DNA from: Seminavis robusta
Taxonomy: Eukaryota; Bacillariophyta; Bacillariophyceae; Naviculales; Naviculaceae
DNA: 26,738 nt
Direction of reading: 5' to 3'
Assembly: GCA_903772945.1 (NCBI GenBank)
Contig: CAICTM010001566.1
Coordinates: forward strand, 1 to 26,738
In this document: positions 18,330-25,830 of the stretch, in pieces
Layout of the letters: every line of letters starts with the position of its first letter
How positions within the stretch are numbered: the stretch's first letter is position 1
The notes under the pieces: generated by a model
What the model was told of the DNA's origin: nothing
The model's input: the letters and a program-made list of their open reading frames with translations, nothing else
Database searches by the model: none
Translations under genes and position numbers: made by a program

Positions 18330-18800
18330 GAGGTCCAGGCTTTGGCAAAGAAGAGTGGAAATTTAGGACTAGCTTTCTTGGGATCAGGGGAGATAAATCG
18401 AGGAGCAACATGGGGGCCGAAGGGCTTGGCTTTGCCAGAACCACGGAGACATAAATGAGTGACTTTAGCAGGGCCATTGAGATGTGGCTCTGCATGAAGA
18501 ACCTCATTTGAGAGTATGAGTACTGAGTTTTGTTGGCATTGACCGTAGCAAGGCGTTGTAAGAGAATCTTGGCTTGGTGAGCAAGCATGCCATCCACAAA
18601 AACAACAAAGGGGTGGCTGGAGGGAGGTGTGATGGGATTCGCACTGGTCTTTATACATGTACTTGGAAACGTTGGCGCCCTCCTGATTAAGCAATCCGGG
18701 AGTTGACCATTGTTCCCGTAGGAGGTACAGTCCCAATGGGTAACAAGTAAGTCAATAGTACCAGTAGTACCACATTCAAATAAGCCGCAGATGGAAAGCA
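18330..18800 (-). pseudogene. Retroelement C-terminal fragment, frameshifted
   Basis: Read on the minus strand, one frame gives ICGLFECGTTGTIDLLVTH and SYGNNGQLPDCL. A second frame gives QEGANVSKYMYKDQCESHH. The first frame resumes with FVVFVDGMLAHQAKILLQRLAT and YSQMRFFMQSHISMALL, and the second returns with KVTHLCLRGSGKAKPFG. The order resembles, from memory, the tail of a reverse-transcriptase-bearing protein family common in diatoms (a DGMLG..A...L.RL..., Y.QV.GF...R.S.A..RATHLC.RGSR pattern). At least three frame changes make it non-functional. It lies directly downstream of the zinc-ribbon gene stop. Superfamily assignment is uncertain. The remaining 18003-18330 (3' side of the peptidase gene) shows nothing. 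Confidence 0.5.
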
Positions 18801-18886
18801 AGAGCTTGGGTGCTGCGGGGGAATTGGTTCTAGTTCTATCGGGAGTACCTGTGGTCGTCACATCATTTGGGCAGTCCACGGCTCCT

Positions 18887-19984
18887 TCATTGCTCTGAGG
18901 TGATCCATTCCTTCTTGAGACCCATCCCGGCTCCAAAGGGATTGGTAACACCAGCTGGGTGCTCGAAGACAGGGTTGACCATTCTGCAATCAGGACAGAC
19001 AACATGTTCACAGTCTCTAACACAGACTAATTGGATTGAACATTCCAAACAAGTGCATTCCAATGTAGTGTGGCTATCAATGGCATCCCACACTTCATTG
19101 GCACCACGAAAGGGGACATAAAAACCGGGTGCAAGTTCCATCTCATATGTCTCATCTGCAGCAGTGCTTTGCATCTTGTTGGGTGCTTGGGATGTGAGTT
19201 CTTGAAACGTCTTGTATTCGTCCTGGTCCCTCCTTGGTGCCTGTTCGGCAATGTAGTCTCCTTCATGATCATTGGGAAACTGAGAATCACAGTAAAAGCT
19301 GTTCTGAGAATCATCGTCTGCAGGAAGTTCCTCACCAGAGGTTGAATCCTGGCATCTGCAAACACATGTTTCTTGGGCAGGCGTTCCAAACTCCTGGAAT
19401 TGGCTAGTGCAGATAGAATCCGTCCTCTGCCACTGGGCATTGCTGTTCCTGGGACCAGAGCGTTGGCTCAAGGAACTGTTGCTGCTGTGACTCGAGACAG
19501 TGGCGACGTCCCATGAGATTTGTTTGGAGGGAATAGGGGGGATGACATCACAGTTGCTGGATCGGGAGCCGAGAAGAGCAGTCTTCTGCTGGGGTTCACG
19601 ACCTGCAATGTCCTTGCTGTCATCCAATCTGGTGTTTGAGGTGTTGAAGGATACGGCCCTATTTGGTGAGGGGCTACAACTGGTACCTCTTTGTTTGTCA
19701 GTCACGCAAGTGGATCTGCCACTCCTTTCTTTGGGGGAGGTTCTAGGAGCTGGATCCTGTCCTCCGAAAAGAGAGCCAGACTTCTGATGCGAGGAACTAC
19801 CAAGGAACAGCGCCACGCCTTGAGTCTTGTTGAGGCTCTCAGAAAACGCAAAACCTTGAGGCTCAATGATGTTTTGAGTACGGTCTGAGGAGCGTAAGGC
19901 GTTCAATTCGACGACCTTCGACGTTGTGCGCCTTCCCAAAGGTGCTGGTGGGGGAGGCACATTGATCTCGAGCGTGTGGTTCAT
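18887..19984 (-). CDS. Protein with C-terminal four-cysteine zinc-ribbon-like module
   Basis: 365 residues from the first ATG (19984). The same frame is open up to 20074 but offers only a TTG there. The N-terminal two thirds is Ser/Pro/Gln-rich and probably disordered (PPPPAPLGRR and many SS pairs). The C-terminus is compact: ELAPGFYVPFRGANEVWDAI, then LECTCLEC, then CEHVVCPDCRMVNP, and finally GAGMGLKKEW. CLEC and CPDC make a CxxC...CxxC pair fit for one zinc. I recall similar short C-terminal modules in diatom predicted proteins but know no assigned function. The gene may have more 5' exons (see the 20148-20342 entry). It is followed at once by a retroelement fragment. No protein-family name is offered. 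Confidence 0.6.
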   Translation of the reverse strand: MNHTLEINVPPPPAPLGRRTTSKVVELNALRSSDRTQNIIEPQGFAFSESLNKTQGVALFLGSSSHQKSGSLFGGQDPAPRTSPKERSGRSTCVTDKQRGTSCSPSPNRAVSFNTSNTRLDDSKDIAGREPQQKTALLGSRSSNCDVIPPIPSKQISWDVATVSSHSSNSSLSQRSGPRNSNAQWQRTDSICTSQFQEFGTPAQETCVCRCQDSTSGEELPADDDSQNSFYCDSQFPNDHEGDYIAEQAPRRDQDEYKTFQELTSQAPNKMQSTAADETYEMELAPGFYVPFRGANEVWDAIDSHTTLECTCLECSIQLVCVRDCEHVVCPDCRMVNPVFEHPAGVTNPFGAGMGLKKEWITSEQ

Positions 19985-20147
19985 CTTGACCTCGGCGGCA
20001 GCTTGTCTCGCTGAGCAGATTTGATAATGAGAGCCCAAAATAGATAGATCTACGCACCAGAGTTTGCAGTACTCTCAATTGTTTCTTGTCTTCCTAGAGA
20101 ACAGCCAAATTATGAGGGGCCAATGCTACAAATATATGTAAGCTCAC

Positions 20148-20342
20148 CGGGATTTTGCGAACAAGGTCGAAGCGGACAAGTCGGATAGCTCGGCTACCCT
20201 CTCCGGCATCCCCGGTTGAATCTTGACCTGCCCGGAAGATAACTTTGGATAGTTGAGGTAAATGCATATTTCGATAAAAAAACGTTAAGTAAAAGTAATC
20301 CTTAACTCTAAACTTGCCTAACCTACCCGTAAATGCTTTCAT
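20148..20342 (-). other. Possible upstream exon of the zinc-ribbon gene
   Basis: A minus-strand frame starts at ATG 20342 and is open through DSTGDAGEGSRAIRLVRFDLVRKIP to a good donor CCG|GTGAGC at 20147. An internal ATG begins MHLPQLSKVIFRAG. Candidate acceptors are CTCTAG (20094) and sites near 19991 and 19985. Only the last two keep the frame of the zinc-ribbon protein directly. The residue mix looks protein-like, but no family is recognised, so the connection is tentative. Confidence 0.25.
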
Positions 20343-20405
20343 CCTGGCCTTTTTCAGTCACGCTGCCTGCGTAACTTCGGAGGACATACCCGAGCAACGA
20401 GCCCA

Positions 20406-20437
20406 GGGTGACAGGGGAATTACTAGCTAGGGTGGAA
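20406..20437. repeat. Left terminal inverted repeat
   Basis: 32 bp, starting GGGTGACAGGGGAATTACTAG. It is complementary to 21397-21424 apart from a four-base CTAG insertion at 20427-20430. Confidence 0.8.
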
Positions 20438-20711
20438 GGTCAAGGCAAAATAGGTAAGACATTGGCTCTATAGTTAGTCTATCGTGTAGCTAACAGTCAA
20501 GATCATAGAACCAAACTATTCTACTGTCTATGCTAAAAGTCTAGTGTTGGCTAATCTGTTGGTGCTATATAGGTGTTACTGCCTCTCCCATCACTGTTGT
20601 CATTGCCTTCCCCATCACGCTCCAGCTGCCATCACCCCATCACCTCACCGCCTACAAAACACAAACAGACTGTATCTGGTGAGTTCAATGCTGCAATGAT
20701 CAAATCAATCA

Positions 20712-20838
20712 CATCCCATGTGTGAGCTGAAAACTAGGAGAAGAAAAGTCAATGGTGTTGGGCCACAATGAGGGAGCTCTCACAGAAGCCCAACACAATT
20801 GACCTGCCCTCTCCAGTCTTCAACTCACACATGGGATG
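20712..20838 (-). ncRNA. Long imperfect palindrome, candidate hairpin RNA
   Basis: Arms 20712-20763 (52 nt) and 20788-20838 (51 nt) are inverted copies around a 24-nt loop. The outer 15 bp (CATCCCATGTGTGAG / CTCACACATGGGATG) and inner 9 bp (GTGTTGGGC / GCCCAACAC) are perfect. Between the arms there are five transitions, two transversions and one single-base bulge. All five transitions give G-U pairs if the minus strand is transcribed, but A-C mismatches if the plus strand is. I therefore list it as minus strand. Length and shape resemble a small-RNA precursor or the core of a foldback element. There is no evidence of transcription in the sequence alone. Confidence 0.5.
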
Positions 20839-20888
20839 AGGCCAATGGCAGGGACTTTGACTGGTGGGTGCTCAACTCCTTCTGCTTG

Positions 20889-21263
20889 ATGAACACAGGA
20901 ACCAAAAGAACAGATCCGAGTGGACAGAACCAACCTGGGCAACAGCCACAACAGCCTGCGGGGCAACGGCCTGCAGCACCACAGCCTCCAACACCACAGC
21001 CTGTCTGTGCCGCCACCCCACCAATTCGAGCACCAACTCCAGTACAGGCAGCCACTCCCCCAGCTCAGGTACCGGTACCAGTTGCTAGGCCTGTCTATGC
21101 ACAACGCCCTTTCGTTGCTAATCCAGTGATTCCCCCAGTGATTCCAGGTGGCATGCCTTACGTGGTTCCGACTCATGTCCACCCGCACCAAGTCGAAACT
21201 GTCACTGATGATAGCACCACTGCTTCGACTGCTTCATCCATGTCGCAGTCTCAAAACCATTGA
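20889..21263 (+). CDS. Hypothetical Pro/Gln/Ala-rich ORF inside the inverted-repeat element
   Basis: From ATG 20889 a 124-residue frame starts MNTGTKRTDPSGQNQPGQQP, continues as a Pro/Ala/Gln/Val-rich stretch (PQPPTPQPV, APTPVQAATPPAQVPVPV), then VIPPVIPGGMPYVVPTHVHP and a Ser/Thr-rich tail. The composition is low complexity, with no domain, signal or membrane segment. The frame is open upstream to 20799 without an ATG. It may be a captured fragment of a host or gag-like gene, or not be expressed at all. Confidence 0.3.
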   Translation: MNTGTKRTDPSGQNQPGQQPQQPAGQRPAAPQPPTPQPVCAATPPIRAPTPVQAATPPAQVPVPVARPVYAQRPFVANPVIPPVIPGGMPYVVPTHVHPHQVETVTDDSTTASTASSMSQSQNH

Positions 21264-21396
21264 TCTTGTCGGCCCTTGAAAAGAAAAAACTAGCTTTATA
21301 GCCTCAATAACAGAATAGCTTATATCTTGTGTCAGACACCCTAGCTACAAAGCATCTACAGAAACTACATGGGCTGTGCCTGGACTTGCACTAGAG

Positions 21397-21424
21397 TTCC
21401 ACCCTAGTAATTCCCCTGTCACCC
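21397..21424. repeat. Right terminal inverted repeat
   Basis: 28 bp ending in CTAGTAATTCCCCTGTCACCC, the inverted match of the left end at 20406-20437. Confidence 0.8.
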
Positions 21425-22023
21425 AGACTACTACATGTAGTACGCTGTGCTACTAGCACCATCTCAACAAATTGGTATGTGCGTTGTTCCCCTCTTCATG
21501 CAGTGGACTGTGCCTCTGGCCGGAGCCATAGAGGACCCTTGTACCCCAGAGAAGTACACCCAAAGGTGCCCACTTGGGAGGGGCCTAGTAGAACTGACCT
21601 CCCACCAGAGAAAAATGCACTCCAACGGGCTAGCTATGCTAGACTATCTATCTATCTATCTCTATCTACAATCTGCCGTACCGGTACCGTATCATTGAAT
21701 GATCGTTGCATGTACGACTTCACGAACAGTTTGGCCCAATGAACATACTCTGGATTGATTGAATCGCTACATCCAACTACGAGACATCAGCTGTAGGCCT
21801 GCGACAATACCATTGTGGATTGATTAATCTAACGATCTAAGAGATGTAAAGTTTGTATTTCCAAATAAGTGAGCAGTTATTGATTATTTTCTAGAATAGG
21901 CCCGCAATTTATAAAGCTGTAAAGCTGAATTGTAAGCTGTATCCCGTCGCACTCCCTTACAGCTGAAATGAAGCTGTAGCAAGAAACAATAGGAGAGAGT
22001 CCCCAGCAACGTGCTGAGGTAGA
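21425..22023. other. Region downstream of the copia element, no gene; AGCTG cluster
   Basis: 599 nt between the inverted-repeat element and the copia stop codon. A 3' LTR would be expected here if the copia element were complete, but I cannot define one. There is a CTAT microsatellite at about 21643-21667 and a TACTACATGTAGTA palindrome near 21429-21442. From 21913 to 21979 the motif AGCTG occurs five times, mostly as AAAGCTG, TAAGCTGTA or GAAGCTGTA. Two small frames at 21447-21742 overlap each other and have no recognisable content. Confidence 0.45.
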
Positions 22024-22500
22024 TTACCATCCCATGAGGAGCTTCCGAATGACTGCAAACTGTGGAGCTGGCAGACCCTTAGTGAAGATGTCGGCCCGTT
22101 GTTCTAGAGTCGGAATGTACTTGGCCACGATGCCCTTCGACTCCCCGATATTCGACCTGAAAGAGTGGTACTTCAATGCAAAATACTTGTTGCGGGCTGA
22201 CATCTTGGGAACATTCACAAGAGCAAGGCAACCTTGGTTGTCTCGAATACTGTAGAGCGCAAGAACTGTCAGTAATTACGGGCATATGCAGTTTGTTACC
22301 AATTTCCTTGAGCAGGGCTCGCATAGGAAGCAGCTCCCTCATGGACAGGCTGAAGGCAACATATTCAGAAGCAGTGGAGCTCAGAGTAATGTCAGTCTGC
22401 AGTTTGCTGGACCAAATGACAGGGCATCCAACAAAGTCAAGACAAAACCAGTGCGAGACTTAACCGAAACAGGATCCTGATCATCCTCATATCCATACAA
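22024..22500 (-). pseudogene. Copia RNase H region, frameshifted
   Basis: On the minus strand DPVSVKSRTGFVLT (about 22475-22435) shifts to GCPVIWSSKLQTDITLSSTASEYVAFSLSMRELLPMRALLKEIG. It then shifts again to MSARNKYFALKYHSFRSN and QRADIFTKGLPAPQFAVIRKLLMGW at the end. SKLQT, the SEYVA block and ADIFTK are hallmark copia RNase H motifs. Two frameshifts are visible, near 22430 and 22215. Confidence 0.85.
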
Positions 22501-23620
22501 CCCAGCGAAGTCAGCATCCACCCAACATCAAGTCCTTGATCAAGCTTAGGGCTAAACCAAATGCCTTTGTCACTTGTGCCAATCAGTACCGAATGATTCG
22601 TTGGATGGCTTGAGCATGGGAATGCCTGGGGTTGTGGCTGAATCGTGCTACCTGATGTACACTAAAGGTGATGTCTGGGCGAGTGTTGGATGCAATGTAA
22701 AGCAGCATCCATAACTGCAGCTGGATAGATCCACTCTTCTTCAAATGGGGCACCCCAGTTTGTCAGCGCCGAGCGGATCGGTGGCAGCAGGAGAAGCTTA
22801 GAGCTGGCTTCAGACATACCAGTGTATTCAATAACCTTGTTGATGAGCCCCTTTTGAGTAAATCAACATTGTCTCCTGTCTTTCAAAATTAATACCAAGA
22901 AATCCAAAAATGTCTCCCTTGTCTTCCATAGTGAGATCATATCCAAGCTTTTGGAGCTGTCCAACATAGGACTCAATCAGATCATTGTCCGGACTGAGCC
23001 AGATTGGTCATCCAATAATTTAATCCATGAGTTGATGCTCCTTATGATAAATAAACAGGGGTCTGCTCTGAGGTTTCGAAACCAATTTGGATCATCCCAC
23101 GACTTAGATGCTCATAGAATAATTTGGGTGAATCGGTCTGCCATAGATAGACTTGTCAAGTTTCAAAACACAGGTCCTGTCCTTCATAATCTTTGGTCGA
23201 TAGTACTGAGGCAATTCCATGTACATGCTGATCCGGCAGGCTTAGGACTCTGACAGAAAGCAAAGAGTAAAATCAACTTTCTCGATTCCCATCCATGCGC
23301 AGCTGAAAGAAGAAGACCGGCTCTAACAGTCGGCCAACCGACAAGTGGAGAATATGCGGTTCCTTCATAGGACTGAAGGTAACCTCTGCAGCACCATCTA
23401 GATTTGAACTTGTTCAATTGCCATCTGGTAACCTCTTGAATCGTTGTACCCATGTTCCGGGAACTGCCTTGAAGTGTGAGGGCATTGAAGATCGTTGTAC
23501 GATGTGCCAAGTCCCTTTGCCTTCAAGGCTGGCAATTTTTTTGTCCATTGACTGCCCAGAAGTGGTTCGCATGTGGTCCCATCAGAGATTTCTTCAGAGA
23601 TGGGAGATCAGGGTCTCTGG
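22500..23620 (-). pseudogene. Copia reverse transcriptase, frameshifted
   Basis: The minus strand reads GTWVQRFKRLPDG-like and NKFKSRWCCRG near 23470-23385, YSPLVGWPTVRA and LLLSAAHGWESRK near 23350-23290, then SYVGQLQKLGYDLTMEDKGD and FGFLGINFERQETM near 22975-22880. Next come TRPDITFSVHQVARFSHNPR and HAQAIQRIIRY near 22690-22590, and VDADFAGLYGYEDD near 22520. The YVDD catalytic box survives only as LDD (about 23015-23006) beside a frameshift. The enzyme is inactive. Confidence 0.8.
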
Positions 23621-24330
23621 AAGTTTTGGCCTTGAGAGCTAGTGGGCTTTGAAGAAGGCCAGGATGGAACGAATCCTGGGTGTTGGTCAAGGGTGAATAT
23701 CCAGTTACCTGAGTTTGCAGCATGTGCCCTGAAATTGGAGTGATTCAAAAGGTCATAGCTAAAGCACAACTGAGCAGTGATGAAGGGCGTGCATAAGTCC
23801 TTAGTTTTGGTCCATGTCCAGAATCTCAGGCTTCTTGTTGTAAGCTGTCCTACTGGGATTCCGACGTGGGGCAGCGACAGGAATTGCCTCGATGGGAACA
23901 TCTGTGGTGGAGTGCTGACGATGGGAGGTTCCCTTTTCCAAGACGAAGGCAATTGTTGGGTCTGAAGCTATGGCAGACGGTCTGGAATCTCCCTGTGTGA
24001 AACCTGGGCTGTGCTGGAGACGGATCTTGAAAATGTAGATCATTCCTTTTGTCTTTGCTCTTGTCATCTTGCCATAATTTTCTCCCTTGTCGAAGCTTAT
24101 GAAGATGGGATCGGTGCTGTTTGATGGCCTTTTCTTCTGTAGTAAGCCACTCGTCGGCTAAGGGAGGTGGAGTGCCCTCATCAAAGAGGGTTCCGAAGCG
24201 TTGGAAAATGCACATGTTGGTCTATTCTGGAGGTGGTTGATCTTCTTGAAGAGTAAACTGTTTCAAAACAATCATCATAGACAAGATGGTACGGGGGCGA
24301 AAGGTATCCGGATGTAAGGTTACGGATCAA
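23620..24330 (-). pseudogene. Copia polyprotein linker between integrase and reverse transcriptase
   Basis: Minus-strand pieces LFDEGTPPPLADEWLTTEEK with HRSHLHKLRQGRKLWQDD (about 24190-24080), and DPTIAFVLEKGTSH followed by PVAAPRRNPSRTAYNKKPE (about 23970-23820), lie in two frames. They fill the Pro/charged spacer usual between the two enzymes. No catalytic motif is expected here. Confidence 0.6.
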
Positions 24331-25100
24331 ACCAATATTTACTGAATGGACAGGTGAGGTGCAAACATATTGTCATCTCCTGGAGCTGGGCTGGCATTTT
24401 GGAATCTTTCCTCCTTCACTGTAAGCCGGGGTTCCAAAACATAGGCAGGGCATCCCCATGTATGGGCATTTCTGATGACTTGACCATCACTGACATTTCT
24501 GGAAAATATCTCAACGGGAGCAATGCCAGTGACTGAATTCGGAGTGTGGTTGTAAAGGTGTGCTGCATGAGAGACTGCCAAGGCCAAAGGGATTCATCAT
24601 CAACTTACGGCCATAGAAGTGCAGCGTGGATCATCATTGTTCTAGCTTTGGTTTCTACAATTCTAATGGCTCCTCAGAAACCCCATTCTGCCATTGTGCA
24701 CCGGTTTGCAGAGAATCTGATTGATTGATGGTGGTCGCTAAGATGTTGGACATATGCTTGGCTTTTGTAGTTTCCATTGTCAGTGTGATATGACGAACCA
24801 CTACCCCATGTTCGAGACACTATCTTTCGTATGCTTCCTTGGCCATAATAGAATCAGAAGCATTCAATGTAACTTGGTGATGGGTAAAGATGGCTGCTGA
24901 TGCAGCATCAACAAATATTGAAGTTCCACAGAACTTATTGCTGTCTTGTTCCCTTACTGCAGTGTGCATCAATCTTCCTCTCACTCGTGACTCCAAATTG
25001 GTCACTGAATGTTGTCATACCTGGCTCCAACTGTTCTTTCTTGATGGCTCCCTGTTTGTCTGTGATCTTCTTTGTGACAGTGGTGTTATCATTTTGCCTG
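24330..25100 (-). pseudogene. Copia integrase core, frameshifted
   Basis: The minus strand gives LEPGMTTFSDQFGV then SIFVDAASAAIFTHHQVTLN and SDSIMAKEAYER (about 25045-24820). Further on it reads ALAVSHAAHLYNHTPNSVTG, APVEIFSRNVSDGQVIRNAH and TWGCPAYVLEPRL (about 24585-24415). FVDAAS holds one acidic active-site residue, while the rest of the D,D,E core is interrupted. Several frame changes are needed to read it. Confidence 0.8.
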
Positions 25101-25420
25101 ACTTGTTTTCCAAATTGACAGGCCAAATTTCGGATGGTCACCAATTTTGCTTCTAAGCAAACCGAATCCCTTTTTGTCTAAGAAAACACCCAGCCCAAGA
25201 GACTGGACATGGGAGAAGGCAAGATGTCCCAACTTGTAATGCCAATGCAGCCAGATTTTGTCAAATGTAGAAAGGGTCCGGTTGTTGGTATGAAGAACTG
25301 AAATCATTGCCTGTAGAGAAGAGAGTGCCTTTCCCTTTTGGCAACAGAGTAAGTCGTGGTAGAAAAACTGGAGTCAAGCTTCATTTGTAGCATTTTCTTT
25401 CCTCCGTATGCCATTCAGCA
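25100..25420 (-). pseudogene. Copia GAG-pre-integrase zinc-binding region
   Basis: The minus strand reads LDSSFSTTYSVAK-like (about 25380-25340), MISVLHTNNRTLS, then WLHWHYKLGHLAFSHVQSLGLG, FLDKKGFGLLRSKIGDHPKFG and, in another frame, NLACQFGKQVRQND. The H...H...C..C pattern of the pre-integrase finger is partly kept (HWHYKLGH) but the cysteine side is damaged by a frameshift near 25130. Confidence 0.75.
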
Positions 25421-25599
25421 TGGTCGGTGTAGACTCTGAAGTGATCGCTGTGTTTGCATGTTTTTGGGTGAAGTACTTGATGGGACAAGCAAGCTTGAGG
25501 GCTTAGGAGTCTGTTTGGAAGATCAGGAGTAATAAGAACCTGCTCCCGAAATGACACAACATTTGCTTGCTCATACCAATAGTCTCCCATCAGTAGTGC

Positions 25600-25830
25600 C
25601 GATGTACTCGATGCTCAGACCTCCAGCGATACTTCCTAGGACAATTGGTTCAGTAAGCTTTCTGATAGAATTTGGGTCAACATTACTGAAAGTATTGGTG
25701 CAAGAATAGGAAGATCCACTATCAACAATAGCACTGAAAACATATGGGCAATAAGAAGTGACTTGGGCAAAGGATTCATTAGAAGATTGGATGCGTTTTG
25801 GAGAGCCACAGTGTGGTGCGTGAGATGTGG
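25600..25830 (-). pseudogene. Copia aspartic protease region
   Basis: On the minus strand one frame reads SNESFAQVTSYCPYVFSAI, then VDSGSSYSC with the active-site Asp (codons within 25726-25709), then LTEPIVLGSIAGGLSIEYIG. The Asp-Ser-Gly-Ser-Ser block with upstream hydrophobics is the retroelement pepsin-like site. The frame is lost toward the gag side. Confidence 0.7.

Larger units (their letters stand above)
20406..21424. mobile_element. Non-autonomous element with terminal inverted repeats
   Basis: The left end (20406-20437) and the reverse complement of the right end (21397-21424) share GGGTGACAGGGGAATTACTAG followed by GGTGGAA. The left copy carries an extra CTAG between the two blocks. 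The element is 1,019 bp. It has no transposase. It carries a 127-nt palindrome (20712-20838) and one low-complexity frame (20889-21263). No obvious target-site duplication is visible next to the repeats (left flank CGAGCCCA, right flank AGACTACT), so superfamily is undecided. The arrangement fits a MITE-like DNA transposon mobilised from elsewhere. Confidence 0.65.

Noticed and set aside
18325..19023. 232-residue minus-strand ORF as a host gene
   Set aside because: Its first part overlaps the zinc-ribbon gene in another frame and its later part reads as a frameshifted retroelement tail.
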